DNA of 64,000 nt from the NCBI GenBank assembly GCA_943369295.1, contig CALRMU020000003.1, forward strand, positions 310,001 to 374,000, in the 5' to 3' direction. Below, one piece after another: positions 1 through 8,418 of the stretch. This stretch comes from JAKRSE01 sp943369295. Lineage in GTDB: Bacteria; Armatimonadota; Fimbriimonadia; Fimbriimonadales; Fimbriimonadaceae. Under the pieces are notes generated by a model. The model saw only the letters and a list, made by a program, of their open reading frames with translations. It searched no databases and was not told the origin of the DNA. Each line of letters begins with the position of its first letter. Position 1 is the first letter of the stretch. Made by a program: the position numbers and the translations under genes.

Positions 1-314
1 GTGCCGTTGTAGACCTTGCTCAACTCTCCGGCTGCCATGGTCTCAACACCTTCTGGGTAGCTGACCTTCAAAGACTTCAGGGTCTTGTCGCCCGCTTCAA
101 TGGTGAGGGGGATTTGGTAATCCTTGCTCGGTGGGTTTTGGTAGGCGTGCCAGCCGTCAGGAATCACTACCTTGACCTTGGCCTTGACTTCAGAATTTGG
201 CGCTGCCGACTTGGGGAGCTCCAAAGTGACGGTGGGGGTCATTCTTTGGGCGAAAGCAGCTGCGGCCAGCAGAGCAAGAGCGGCAAATCTAGCGAGGGGC
301 AAGAGTCTTGGCAT
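1..314 (-). CDS. DsbD N-terminal-domain-like secreted protein (partial)
   Basis: The 3' part lies outside the window; 104 codons are visible from an ATG at 314. Residues 1-20 form a signal peptide (basic start, Ala/Leu-rich core, cleavage likely near AFAQ). The following beta-rich stretch contains IPDGWHAYQNPPS, which resembles the periplasmic N-terminal domain of DsbD-type thiol:disulfide interchange proteins (the 'disulphide bond corrector' domain). Such domains usually precede a membrane DsbD core and a thioredoxin domain, neither of which can be seen here. Function in periplasmic redox transfer is inferred. A 10-bp inverted repeat (390-399 with 427-436) lies upstream but has no T-run and no assigned role. 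Confidence 0.6.
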   Translation of the reverse strand, partial: MPRLLPLARFAALALLAAAAFAQRMTPTVTLELPKSAAPNSEVKAKVKVVIPDGWHAYQNPPSKDYQIPLTIEAGDKTLKSLKVSYPEGVETMAAGELSKVYNG

Positions 315-455
315 GGCGTCCTTGTAAAGTTAAAAGTCCGAAGGCACCTTAACGGTTCCTATGGACTCAGCTTCCTGAGGATTGTGGCACCTTGGGGGAT
401 GTAAGGACAGGGAAGGAATCAATGATTCCCCCAAGGGCTAAGTTTCCTCTTTCGA

Positions 456-1112
456 TTATCGTGGAGATCTGTGGAACTTTTTTACAGCGTCGTTCTGGTC
501 GGTGAAGAGAAGCAGGGGTGAATGACCCTCCCCATAGCGAGGATCAAAGGCGCTCGGTATGTGATGCCGCTCAATGACACCGCCGTCAAATGTGAAGCGG
601 CGATATGGTCCGATCGCTTTTAGCCAAGGCCGAGACCCCAACCTTGTGCTGGAAGTCAGGTCTACCAGCCAGCCGCCATTGGTTGCACTCTTGTTAAGCA
701 GCTTTATGCCGGCGGTGAAGATTGGCCAGTGGTCATATCCCGTGAATGAATCAAAGTACTTGTTAGGCGGCAATGGTCTATCGATGTCATCTTTGTATTC
801 GAGGACAACTTCCCGTGCGATTCCTTCTTTGGTGGTATCTGCCGGGCTTCTGAGGAGAGCTTTCGGCAGTCTGCCTAAGTCAACCAACTGAGCGGCAGAC
901 CTTGGCCAGGCTTCAAAGTCCTGATGGTAAAGCTGTCCAGCTTTTGCGATCTTTCGGAGGTCGTTTAGGTTGACTTTTGAAGTCTTGGCAGAGCCGCTGG
1001 CCTGAGCAAAGGCCAGACTTGTGACACCGATCGTCGTGACAGCCATGGCCTTTAGGAGCAAATCCGTCCTGGAGAACGCATTTAATTCATCTCGTGAGTG
1101 CCTTAGTCTCAT
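456..1112 (-). CDS. Hypothetical protein with degenerate type IV pilin-like N-terminus
   Basis: 218 residues from an ATG at 1112. Residues 11-35 (NAFSRTDLLLKAMAV and on into a hydrophobic helix) resemble a prepilin-type cleavage and methylation segment, but the Gly before Phe is Ala and the usual Glu+5 is Asp, so processing by a prepilin peptidase is doubtful. The rest has no domain I recognise; it is soluble-looking with the text pattern of pseudopilin-like proteins (GYDHWP, DGGVIERHH). An alternative reading is a simple membrane-anchored or secreted protein. It is monocistronic: sdhB ends upstream with its own terminator. Confidence 0.55.
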   Translation of the reverse strand: MRLRHSRDELNAFSRTDLLLKAMAVTTIGVTSLAFAQASGSAKTSKVNLNDLRKIAKAGQLYHQDFEAWPRSAAQLVDLGRLPKALLRSPADTTKEGIAREVVLEYKDDIDRPLPPNKYFDSFTGYDHWPIFTAGIKLLNKSATNGGWLVDLTSSTRLGSRPWLKAIGPYRRFTFDGGVIERHHIPSAFDPRYGEGHSPLLLFTDQNDAVKKFHRSPR

Positions 1113-1172
1113 ATATAGAGTCAGACGTGTAATTGTTTCCTATCGTTGCTGTCCGTAGTCGCTAAGAAAACA

Positions 1173-1205
1173 CAACCCCCTCTCGCCATGGGCGATAGGG
1201 GGTTG
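1173..1205 (-). terminator. Rho-independent terminator of sdhB
   Basis: A 15-bp stem (one mismatch) with a 3-nt loop, arms CAACCCCCTCTCGCC and its near-complement, followed on the minus strand by TGTTTTCTT. It lies 22 bases after the sdhB stop. Confidence 0.85.
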
Positions 1206-1227
1206 AAAAGTCGCTTGTCGCAGCGAG

Positions 1228-1998
1228 CTACGCAGAAATCCCGAAGAACTTCTTGATCTTATAAACTGTCGCCGCTCGGTTGAGCTCGGCGATGGCCTGA
1301 GTGAGGGGAACACCCTTGGGGCAGACCTTGACACAGTTCTGAGCGTTGCCGCAGTTGGTCAAGCCTTCGTGAGTTGTCAAAAAGTCCAGACGATCTGTCG
1401 TTAGGCCGCTGCCGATGGGGTGCAGGTTGAAGAGTAGAGCCTGTCCGATGGCCTGAGGGCCGACGAAAGCAGTCTTTTCATTTACCTGGGGGCAGGCTTC
1501 AAGACAGCAGCCACAGGTCATGCACTGAGAAAGCTTGTAGCGGAGCTTGCGAACGTGGTCGTCCTGGTTCTCAGCCGGACCCATATCGTAGCTGCCGTCA
1601 ATTGGCACCCAGCCCTTGACCTTGATCAGAGCCTGGAACATTCGGCTTCGGTCGACAATGAGGTCTCGAATGAGGGGGAACTTCTTCATCGGCTCAAGGG
1701 TGATGAAGATAGTGTCTCCTTCTTCTTGGCCAACCTCATCCACCAGGGCCGTGCATGCCTGGCGAATTCGCCCGTTGATGTTCATGGTGCAGCTGCCACA
1801 AACCTCTTCCAAGCAGGCGGCTTCCCAAGCAGGGGGATCGACTGACTGGCCAGCGGTCGTGACAGGCTTCTTGCGAATCTCCATAAGGCAGGAGATCACG
1901 TTCATGTTCTCTTGGTAGGGAACCGAGAAGGTGTCCCACCGCACTGGCGCATCCTTTGCATGCTGCCTAAGAACCTTGACTTCGATCTTCTTCGGCAT
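1228..1998 (-). CDS. sdhB: Succinate dehydrogenase / fumarate reductase iron-sulfur subunit
   Basis: 256 residues, normal length for SdhB/FrdB. The N-terminal ferredoxin-like domain carries the [2Fe-2S] ligands in CLEEVCGSC followed by a distal Cys (RQACTAL). The C-terminal domain carries CMTCGCCLEACP and CGNAQNCVKVCPKG, giving the [4Fe-4S] and [3Fe-4S] sites. It passes electrons from the flavoprotein subunit to quinone in the TCA cycle/respiratory chain at the inner membrane. The flavoprotein (SdhA) and membrane anchor (SdhC) genes are not adjacent: an unrelated plus-strand gene lies upstream and a hypothetical gene downstream, so this subunit is encoded alone. Succinate dehydrogenase versus fumarate reductase cannot be settled from this subunit. 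Confidence 0.93.
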   Translation of the reverse strand: MPKKIEVKVLRQHAKDAPVRWDTFSVPYQENMNVISCLMEIRKKPVTTAGQSVDPPAWEAACLEEVCGSCTMNINGRIRQACTALVDEVGQEEGDTIFITLEPMKKFPLIRDLIVDRSRMFQALIKVKGWVPIDGSYDMGPAENQDDHVRKLRYKLSQCMTCGCCLEACPQVNEKTAFVGPQAIGQALLFNLHPIGSGLTTDRLDFLTTHEGLTNCGNAQNCVKVCPKGVPLTQAIAELNRAATVYKIKKFFGISA

Positions 1999-2105
1999 TG
2001 TCCTGGTCCTATTCTACGGGACGAGTGCTTCAGAAAGCATAGCTGCGGTTCACAATTCCCAGAGCAGTAGAAAAGCTGAGGCTTTTTGAGGGGCGATTAC
2101 AGGAA

Positions 2106-2849
2106 ATGCTGCAGAAAAAGCACGGAAAAGTAGATGTTTTGGGCGTCCAAGTCGACTGCCTTAACTTAAACGAAACCGATGCCTTGATTGAACAGATGGT
2201 GTCTTCTGGCCAAGCCCATTTCGTCGCTACCGCCGATACTGCCGGCATCGCTCAGGCTCAAGATAACCCAGACCTTATGAGTCTCTATGCCCAGGCTGAT
2301 CTTGTCACACCCGACAGTCTCGGGGTGGTTTGGGCTTTGAAGAGGAGGGGAAAGAAGCAGGAAAGAATCACAGGGGTGGATTTAGCCTGCCGAATGATGG
2401 AGCGTGGATCGACCCGCGGCTGGACATTTTTCTTTCTCGGAGCAGCGCCCGGTGTTGCGGCTTTAGCCGCTGAAAAGGCGGCGGAGAGATGGCCCGGCCT
2501 CATAGTTGTTGGCACAAGAGACGGATTCTTCAAGCCAAATCAGGATGAAGAAGTCGCGGCTGAGATTGCCAAGCTGAACCCTGATTTTCTTCTGGTGGCC
2601 ATGGGCATTCCTCGTCAGGAACAGTTCATTCTCAAGACCAAGCACATTATCAAAGCCAGAGTTGCAATCGGCGTCGGGGGAACCCTTGACGTTTTGAGCG
2701 GCACAGTGAAGCGGGCACCAGTCATTATTCAGAAGCTGAAGCTGGAATGGCTGTGGCGAACCCTGGCGAACCCAAAAAAGATCAGCAAGGCGGCAAACCT
2801 TCCGCGCTTTGTCATGTATGAATTGAAATCGAAAAGAGGCAAGGCATGA
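2106..2849 (+). CDS. WecG/TagA/CpsF-family glycosyltransferase
   Basis: 247 residues, the usual length. The family transfers N-acetylmannosamine or ManNAcA from UDP-sugar onto a lipid-linked acceptor in surface-polysaccharide or teichoic-acid-type pathways at the cytoplasmic membrane face. Seen here: VDVLGVQVD at the N-terminus, the substrate-pocket segment FVATADTAG (residues 39-47), the conserved catalytic-type Asp70 in VTPDSLGVVWA, and FFLGAAPGV and LLVAMGIPRQEQ further on. The C-terminal RAPVIIQKLKLEWLWR is the amphipathic membrane-contact tail typical of the family. The stop overlaps the start of the next gene by four bases (ATGA), so the two are translationally coupled, although no functional link is obvious. 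Confidence 0.88.
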   Translation: MLQKKHGKVDVLGVQVDCLNLNETDALIEQMVSSGQAHFVATADTAGIAQAQDNPDLMSLYAQADLVTPDSLGVVWALKRRGKKQERITGVDLACRMMERGSTRGWTFFFLGAAPGVAALAAEKAAERWPGLIVVGTRDGFFKPNQDEEVAAEIAKLNPDFLLVAMGIPRQEQFILKTKHIIKARVAIGVGGTLDVLSGTVKRAPVIIQKLKLEWLWRTLANPKKISKAANLPRFVMYELKSKRGKA

Positions 2850-3394
2850 GGCTCTACACCAAAACTGGCGACAAGGGGATGACGGGAATTGTTGGAGGAG
2901 ATCGGGTCAGCAAAAATGACTTGATCATTCAGACCGTCGGTGACTTAGATGAGCTGAACTGCACATTGGGAATGGCTTTGACTTACGAGTTGGACGAAAA
3001 GTCGGCTTCATTTCTACTGAGAGTTCAGTCTGCAGTCTTTGATGCTGGTGCTGAGGTTTCCTCTCTCGGGTCAATTCCTGGTGATTATCAGAAACTTATC
3101 TCTGACATGGAAGCCAGCATCGATGCTATGTCAGATTCACTCCCTGTGATGCGGAACTTTATTCTCCCAGGCGGATGCAGAGAATCAGCGGCGCTTCACT
3201 TGGCTAGGGCAGTCTGCCGTCGGGCAGAACGTATTCTGACGACAATGAATCAGGCCCATCCTCTCACGCCTGAACTCATCATCTTTGTAAACCGTCTATC
3301 AGATTGGCTGTTTGCCGCCGCTCGGTTTGAAAACTTCCGACGCGGGGCCGATGATATTGCCTGGATGAAATCCGTACCTGCAGAGAAGGCTTAA
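2846..3394 (+). CDS. pduO: PduO-type cob(I)alamin adenosyltransferase
   Basis: 182 residues, family-typical. The enzyme transfers the 5'-deoxyadenosyl group of ATP to cob(I)alamin, making coenzyme B12. The ATP-binding N-terminal signature is complete (KTGDKGMTGIVGGDRVSK, residues 6-23), VGDLDELN follows, and the C-terminal helix has the conserved LHLARAVCRRAER and a distal FVNRLSDWLFAAAR. It starts on an ATGA overlap with the glycosyltransferase gene. Whether it belongs to de novo B12 synthesis or salvage cannot be judged because no other cobamide gene is in the window. Confidence 0.9.
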   Translation: MRLYTKTGDKGMTGIVGGDRVSKNDLIIQTVGDLDELNCTLGMALTYELDEKSASFLLRVQSAVFDAGAEVSSLGSIPGDYQKLISDMEASIDAMSDSLPVMRNFILPGGCRESAALHLARAVCRRAERILTTMNQAHPLTPELIIFVNRLSDWLFAAARFENFRRGADDIAWMKSVPAEKA

Positions 3395-3413
3395 CCTTAG
3401 AGGAAGAAGAATC

Positions 3414-4220
3414 ATGATCTCCACCATTGCTGCTCTAGCTCTCTTGACCTCCTCGAACTCGCAGGTTCAGGGCCAGCCCGCTGCCCAGCCTGCTGGTCAG
3501 CTTCCTTCCGCTGCTGTCCTTATCTCGGAGATGATGGCCAAATATGCAGCTGCTCCAACATTGACCGGAACCGTTCAAACGATCATCCAAAGCGGCAACA
3601 GCGCCGTAAAGGTGGCCAGCTTTATCCAATACGACAGAGCAAAGCGGCAGCTTTATGTCCGACAGACGAAAGAAACAGGCAAGCGCGAGTCTGCGATCAT
3701 CGTGAGCGATGGAACAAGATTTCTCTATTCGAACCCGCTTGAAGTCGAGTTCAGAGCCAGGGACCCCTACCTGATCGAGACGACAACTCGCAGGGAAGCT
3801 ACCTTGACTTCGACAGGGCCGAAAGTGTCAGAAGTTCCGATGACCTTAGGTGAGATCTATATCGCTGGCTCTCTTGGCCTCGTCGATAGGTGCGTCCCCA
3901 TTGACCTTGCTGTGGCAAGGCTAGAGGATCTTCAATTCTTTCGGTCTCAGCTTATCAACTTCAATAACCAAGGCCTGCAAACCTTTAATGGCGTAGAGGC
4001 CTACCGCATATCTGGTCAGTGGAAGAAGTTCGGTGAAGCCCAGGTCGCTCAAGGTGACTACGATCTATTCATCAGTCCAAACCGAGATTTAGTTGGATAC
4101 AGAACCATTGAGCAGTTCGCCTTACCCGGTGGAGTTGTAAAGGTAATCAGCTCCTGGCTTTGTGACTTCAAAATCGGCGGGACACCTGATCCCAAGCTTT
4201 TCACAGTTAGGAGACCCTAA
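3414..4220 (+). CDS. Secreted LolA-like / DUF2092-like protein
   Basis: 268 residues starting at an ATG 19 bases after the adenosyltransferase stop. A short hydrophobic N-terminus (MISTIAALALLTSS) suggests export, followed by a Gln/Pro/Ala linker. The remainder is beta-rich (KVASFIQYDRAKRQLYVRQ, IIVSDGTRFLYS, LFISPNRDLVGYRTIEQF), the pattern of the outer-membrane lipoprotein-sorting (LolA/LolB-like) half-barrel fold. Its final strand KLFTVRRP matches how these proteins end. Real lipoprotein carrier activity is not shown. It may be co-transcribed with the preceding two genes. Confidence 0.6.
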   Translation: MISTIAALALLTSSNSQVQGQPAAQPAGQLPSAAVLISEMMAKYAAAPTLTGTVQTIIQSGNSAVKVASFIQYDRAKRQLYVRQTKETGKRESAIIVSDGTRFLYSNPLEVEFRARDPYLIETTTRREATLTSTGPKVSEVPMTLGEIYIAGSLGLVDRCVPIDLAVARLEDLQFFRSQLINFNNQGLQTFNGVEAYRISGQWKKFGEAQVAQGDYDLFISPNRDLVGYRTIEQFALPGGVVKVISSWLCDFKIGGTPDPKLFTVRRP

Positions 4221-4221
4221 G

Positions 4222-5064
4222 TCAGTCTTTGCTTGACTCTGGCATTTCGAAACCCTGGCCAAGTTCGACCGACTTCTCATAAGCGGCAAAGATTCCCCGT
4301 GAGAGAACGGTTCTGAATCCTCCTTTCTCGAACCGATACAGAGCCTCTGCGGTGGTGCCGCCTGGGGAAGTGACCTGGTTCTTAAGTTCAGCCGGGTGAC
4401 GGCCCGATTGGGCGGCGTATTCCACTGACCCAGCCAGGGTCTGCATCACCAGATCGTGAGCAACTCGCCGGGAGAACCCCATGTGGACTCCAGCATCGAT
4501 CATTGCTTCCATAAGAAGAAAAACGTAGGCTGGACCAGAGCCGGAAAGGGCTGTGGCCATATCTAGATACTCCTCGTCTTCAAGATAAACCTCTTGGCCG
4601 AGCGAAGCAAAGACGAGTCTCGCCTGTTCCTTCCTCACATCGCTGACCTCTTTTGTTGCTGTCCAGACTGTCATTCCCATGCCAATTTGGGCGGGAGTGT
4701 TGGGCATAGATCTGCAGACAGCGCTTTGATCGAGCCCTTGCTGAAGCGCTGCAATGGGGACCCCAGCGCAGATAGAAAGAAGCAGGCTTTCCATTGGCAT
4801 GGCACCCCGAAGGTCTTTAAAGACGTGGTGAACTGCCTGTGGTTTAGTGGCCAGAACGACAATGCTGGCTCCATCGACAGCCTGCCTGTTCGACTCTGTC
4901 ACGGAAATGCCATACCGGCTGGCAATCTCGTCATTTCTGTCGGCCAGGGGGTTGCTGCCCCAAATCTGGTTTGGCTCTACCAGATTCCTATCCAAAAGAC
5001 CGCGGATCATGGATTCCGCCATGATTCCCGTCCCGACGAAAGCTATTTTGTGGCCGGTGAGCAT
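4222..5064 (-). CDS. proC: Pyrroline-5-carboxylate reductase
   Basis: 280 residues. The last step of proline synthesis: NAD(P)H-dependent reduction of 1-pyrroline-5-carboxylate. An N-terminal Rossmann motif FVGTGIMAESMIRG (residues 9-22), VVLATKPQ, RSMPNTPAQIGMG and the C-terminal family signature region ALSGSGPAYVFLLMEAM ... HPAELKNQVTSPGGTTAEAL are all present. It converges with the LolA-like gene, the two stops being one base apart. No other proline gene is nearby. Confidence 0.95.
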   Translation of the reverse strand: MLTGHKIAFVGTGIMAESMIRGLLDRNLVEPNQIWGSNPLADRNDEIASRYGISVTESNRQAVDGASIVVLATKPQAVHHVFKDLRGAMPMESLLLSICAGVPIAALQQGLDQSAVCRSMPNTPAQIGMGMTVWTATKEVSDVRKEQARLVFASLGQEVYLEDEEYLDMATALSGSGPAYVFLLMEAMIDAGVHMGFSRRVAHDLVMQTLAGSVEYAAQSGRHPAELKNQVTSPGGTTAEALYRFEKGGFRTVLSRGIFAAYEKSVELGQGFEMPESSKD

Positions 5065-5131
5065 AGGTTGGTAAAGATACTCAGTTGACCTGAGACTCTG
5101 CGGCCAACATTTTGACCCCAGTAAAAAAAGT

Positions 5132-5159
5132 GCGCCTGACGAGCTTGCTCGCCAGGCGC
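5132..5159 (-). terminator. Rho-independent terminator of hpd
   Basis: A 12-bp stem with one mismatch (GCGCCTGGCGAG arm on the minus strand) and a 4-nt loop, followed on the minus strand by CTTTTTTTAC. It lies 24 bases past the hpd stop and upstream of proC, so it separates the two transcripts. Confidence 0.9.
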
Positions 5160-5182
5160 TGTTCTTCTAATGTTACGCGACC

Positions 5183-6271
5183 CTAAAGGGTTCCGCGCAG
5201 AGCCTGCTCTCGTTCGATAGATTCGAACAGAGCCTTAAAGTTGCCCTTGCCAAAGCTCTTGGCTCCCTTTCGCTCAATGATTTCATAGAACAAGGTGGGG
5301 CGGTCGGTGATTGGTTTGGTGAAGATCTGAAGCAGATAGCCTTCTTCATCTCTGTCCACCAGAATTCCAAGCTCGGCCAGTTCCTTAATGTCTTCGTCGA
5401 TGGTTCCGACACGGCCTTCGAGATCATCATAGTAAGTCTTAGGGACGTAGAGGAAGTCGATTCCTCGCGCTCGCAGGCGGCTTACTGTGTGGATGATATC
5501 GTCGGTGCGAAGGGCAACGTGCTGCACTCCGGCTCCACCAAAGAACTCAAGATACTCGTCAATCTGGCTCTTCTTCTTGCCTTCGGCTGGTTCGTTGATG
5601 GGGAACTTGATGCGCTGATTTCCGCTGGCCATCACCTTAGACATGAGGGCGGTGTAATCGGTGCTGATGTCCTTATCATCAAATGAGATGAAGAGCTCAA
5701 AGCCAAGAACCTGCTCGTACCACTTCACCCATTCGTTCATCTGGCCGAGTTCAACGTTGCCGACACAGTGGTCGACTTCAATCAAGCCAAGGCTGTCGCC
5801 AACCACGTTTCGTGGCTCGAACTGCGGCTCCCAGGTGCCGTGGTATCCGGTGCGATCGACAAAGCTGTGCAGTACGTCGCCGTAGGTGTGGATTGAAGCC
5901 TTAATGACCTTGCCGTGCTCATCTTCGAACACTGTTGGGGCCATGGCCGACTTGGCTCCCCGCTCAATCGCGGCATTGTAAGACCATTCGACATCAGAGA
6001 CCTTGAAGGCGATGTCTCTCACGAAGTCGCCATGGTGGGCGAGAAGAGGCGCCATTTCGTGGCCTGGACGAATCGGCGCGGTGAAGATGAACCGCAGATC
6101 GTTCTGAGAGATGAGGAACGAAACAGCATCGCGGCTGCCTGTTTCAAGGCCTTTATAGCCGGTGATATCGAAGCCGAAAAGGCTGTGATAGAAGTAGGCG
6201 CTTTGCCTGGCGTTGTTCACCCAGAAATGAACGTGATCGACACCAAGGAGAGGGAAAGTATCCTGCTGCAT
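5183..6271 (-). CDS. hpd: 4-hydroxyphenylpyruvate dioxygenase
   Basis: 362 residues, normal length. The enzyme converts 4-hydroxyphenylpyruvate to homogentisate in tyrosine catabolism, using Fe(II) and O2. Two vicinal-oxygen-chelate domains are seen: the N-terminal one starts VDHVHFWVNN, and the C-terminal one holds the metal ligands His near 167 (IEVDHCVGNV), His near 251 (VQHVALRTDD) and Glu near 331 (LFYEIIERKG). Related 4-hydroxymandelate synthase cannot be excluded by motifs alone, but isolated chromosomal context without antibiotic genes favours HPPD. No homogentisate dioxygenase is in the window. A palindrome (6313-6335) sits in its upstream region. Confidence 0.92.
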   Translation of the reverse strand: MQQDTFPLLGVDHVHFWVNNARQSAYFYHSLFGFDITGYKGLETGSRDAVSFLISQNDLRFIFTAPIRPGHEMAPLLAHHGDFVRDIAFKVSDVEWSYNAAIERGAKSAMAPTVFEDEHGKVIKASIHTYGDVLHSFVDRTGYHGTWEPQFEPRNVVGDSLGLIEVDHCVGNVELGQMNEWVKWYEQVLGFELFISFDDKDISTDYTALMSKVMASGNQRIKFPINEPAEGKKKSQIDEYLEFFGGAGVQHVALRTDDIIHTVSRLRARGIDFLYVPKTYYDDLEGRVGTIDEDIKELAELGILVDRDEEGYLLQIFTKPITDRPTLFYEIIERKGAKSFGKGNFKALFESIEREQALRGTL

Positions 6272-6312
6272 TGAAGGTCACCTCATCCGACGTAGGGGTC
6301 GGAGGGAAGTCT

Positions 6313-6335
6313 GGTTTGAATTGTACGTTCAAACC
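6313..6335. promoter_or_regulatory. Inverted repeat upstream of hpd (operator candidate)
   Basis: Perfect 8-bp arms GGTTTGAA / TTCAAACC separated by 7 bases, located 42-64 bases upstream of the hpd start codon. The size fits a dimeric-regulator site. It lies between the hpd start and the terminator of the gene further upstream, and has no T-run, so a terminator role is less likely. Confidence 0.4.
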
Positions 6336-6344
6336 AAAACAAAG

Positions 6345-6374
6345 TGCCCCCTTGGCCTAGAGGCAAAGGGGGCA
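6345..6374 (-). terminator. Rho-independent terminator of the peroxiredoxin-like gene
   Basis: Arms TGCCCCCTTGGCC and GGCAAAGGGGGCA pair (one mismatch) around a 4-nt loop; minus-strand continuation is CTTTGTTTTG. It lies 24 bases after the stop of the upstream gene. Confidence 0.85.
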
Positions 6375-6397
6375 GATTAGTCTCAACCAGAGTCGGC

Positions 6398-6997
6398 TTA
6401 CTTTCCGTACTTGACGCTGCAGCCATACGGTCTTGAATAGGGGGTGGAAATAGCCTTTCCAGCCATGCCTTCATTTAGAGCCTTTAGGACAAAATTTTCT
6501 GCCTTGGCGATGTCGCTTGGGTCGGCTGTACGGCCTGAGTCAATCGCACCTTCATAAACAATCTGTCCCTCGGGGTTGATGACGTACATGTGAGGGGTGG
6601 TTCTGGCTCCGAATGCCTTGCCAACCTTGCCATCGTGGTCGAGCAGAATGTGCTGTGCCGCGGCTTTGCCCGACTTCATCACTTCCAATGCCTTGGCAGC
6701 GTTGACGTGTCCCTGCAGTCCTGCAGCGGAACTATTCACAGCCACCCACTGAGCTCCCATGTCCGTCGCTTTCTTCTGCACTGACTGCATGTTGCCCGAA
6801 CTGTAGTGGCCGATCACAACGGGGCACTCGTGGTTCCACCACTCAAGAACAAGCCACTTTCCTTTAAAGCTGGCGAGCGATTTGGTATCGCCTGCCGCGG
6901 CAGGGGCGGTGAAATCTGGCGCTGGGCGAGGCACCACCGGCTGGGGTGGGGCAGGTCGCTGCATGATGGCGGTGAGGGTGAGGGCTGCAATCGTCAT
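6398..6997 (-). CDS. Peroxiredoxin-like thioredoxin-fold protein (PRX_like1 type)
   Basis: 199 residues. A weak N-terminal export signal (MTIAALTLTAIMQR) and a Pro-rich linker precede an AhpC/TSA-type thioredoxin fold. The segment LEWWNHECPVVIGHY (about residues 51-65) places a peroxidatic-type Cys in a single-Cys context, TPHMYVINPEGQIVYEGAID is the conserved cis-Pro region, and the C-terminal YSRPYGCSVKYGK gives a possible resolving Cys. Such proteins are predicted periplasmic peroxide- or thiol-handling enzymes; substrate unknown. Monocistronic with its own terminator. Confidence 0.82.
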   Translation of the reverse strand: MTIAALTLTAIMQRPAPPQPVVPRPAPDFTAPAAAGDTKSLASFKGKWLVLEWWNHECPVVIGHYSSGNMQSVQKKATDMGAQWVAVNSSAAGLQGHVNAAKALEVMKSGKAAAQHILLDHDGKVGKAFGARTTPHMYVINPEGQIVYEGAIDSGRTADPSDIAKAENFVLKALNEGMAGKAISTPYSRPYGCSVKYGK

Positions 6998-7157
6998 CTT
7001 AAATCACCAGAATCTGACTCTACGTTAAGCCGCACAGAAAAGTGCTGATGCAAGAGACGATTCGCAGTCAGCGGAGTTCAATATGCTTCCAAGCAGCTTT
7101 TGGCGTGCTTGTCGGACCCCAACCCAGCGTTGAAGTCCGACATGCAGGTGACTTGAG

Positions 7158-8204
7158 CTACTTGAGGCTGGCCATGTCGATGACGAACCTGTAGCGGACG
7201 TCACTTTTCATCATTCGCTCGTAAGCTTCGTTGATCTGATTCATCTCAATCACTTCGATTTCGCAGGTGATGCCTTTTTCCGCGCAGAAATCGAGCATTT
7301 CCTGCGTCTCACGGATTCCGCCAATTAAAGAACCACTCAAGGATCTTCTCTGAAAGATCAGTGGCATGGCTGAGAGAGGAGTCGGATCAGGAAGGCCAAC
7401 CAAGACCATCCTGCCATCCAGCTTCAGAAGCCCAAGATAGGCGTTGAGGTCGTGAGGGGCAGAGACTGTGTTGAGGATGAAGTCGAAGCGACTGGCGTTT
7501 GCATTGAAGGCTTCGGGGTCGCTCATCGCCACATAGTCATCAGCACCCATGTTGAATGCATCCTGCCTCTTCTTTTCTGACTGACTGAGAACTGTGACGT
7601 GGGCGCCCAGTGCCTTGGCAAACTTGACTCCCATATGGCCGAGCCCGCCTAATCCGAGAACAGCCACACTCATGCCAGGCTTCACGCCGAAGTGCATCAT
7701 CGGAGAGTAAGTTGTGATTCCGGCGCACAGAAGTGGCGCGGCCGCATCCATCGGCAATGCTTCAGGAATCCGAACGACGTAGTTCTCGTCCACAGTGATC
7801 TGAGTTGAATAGCCGCCGTAGGTGATCCCTGCACCATTCTTTTCAGGGGCGTTGTAGGTAAAGGTCGCTCCCTTTTCGCAGTACTGCTCTTCACCCATGG
7901 AGCATGAGCCGCAGGTTCGGCAAGAGTCCACAAAGCAGCCTACACCGACTTTGTCTCCCACCTTCCACTTGCTGACATTTGAACCAACTTGAGTGACTCG
8001 ACCCACAATTTCGTGGCCCGGCACCATGGGATAAACGGCATTGCCCCATTCATTTCTAGCGAAGTGAATATCTGTGTGGCATACGCCGCAGAAGAGAATT
8101 TCAATCAGGACTTCTTCGGCCCCTGGTTCTCTGCGCTCAAAACTCCACGGGGAAAGGGGTTGGTCGGAAGCTGTCGCTGCATAAGATGCTGTGGCAATGC
8201 CCAT
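7158..8204 (-). CDS. Zinc-dependent NAD(P) alcohol dehydrogenase (CAD/YahK type)
   Basis: 348 residues. Catalytic zinc ligands are in FCGVCHTDIHFARNEWG and GHEIVGRV; the structural zinc loop is CRTCGSCSMGEEQYC preceded by VGVGCFVDS. The Rossmann motif VAVLGLGGLGHMGVKFAKALG follows. The pattern is that of NADP-dependent cinnamyl-alcohol-dehydrogenase-like enzymes acting on broad aldehydes. The gene runs away from the tRNA-Thr gene and forms the last chromosomal gene before the island. Confidence 0.92.
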   Translation of the reverse strand: MGIATASYAATASDQPLSPWSFERREPGAEEVLIEILFCGVCHTDIHFARNEWGNAVYPMVPGHEIVGRVTQVGSNVSKWKVGDKVGVGCFVDSCRTCGSCSMGEEQYCEKGATFTYNAPEKNGAGITYGGYSTQITVDENYVVRIPEALPMDAAAPLLCAGITTYSPMMHFGVKPGMSVAVLGLGGLGHMGVKFAKALGAHVTVLSQSEKKRQDAFNMGADDYVAMSDPEAFNANASRFDFILNTVSAPHDLNAYLGLLKLDGRMVLVGLPDPTPLSAMPLIFQRRSLSGSLIGGIRETQEMLDFCAEKGITCEIEVIEMNQINEAYERMMKSDVRYRFVIDMASLK

Positions 8205-8343
8205 AGTTATTCAGACGTTACCAGGTGGCCATTCTTTCGAATCGTCAGCCGTCCAGGGGCGAGAGTTGCCGTGCCAGCCCATTCGTGAGGATTTCAACCC
8301 ACCCTCCCCCCGTGTCAGGTTCATAATAGGGAGTCCGCAGAGA

Positions 8344-8418
8344 GCCGATGTAGCTCAGGGGTAGAGCAGCTGTTTCGTAAACAGCAGGTCGCAGGTTCGA
8401 ATCCCGTCATCGGCTCCA
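8344..8418 (+). tRNA. tRNA-Thr (anticodon CGT)
   Basis: Acceptor stem GCCGATG/CATCGGC pairs fully; the D arm is GCTC/GAGC; the anticodon stem GCTGT/ACAGC encloses TTCGTAA with anticodon CGT at 8376-8378, reading ACG. The T arm is GCAGG-TTCGAAT-CCCGT with one A-C mismatch; discriminator U then an encoded CCA at 8416-8418. The 3' part from 8374 is the left copy of the island attachment repeat, so the gene remains whole after integration. Confidence 0.95.
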
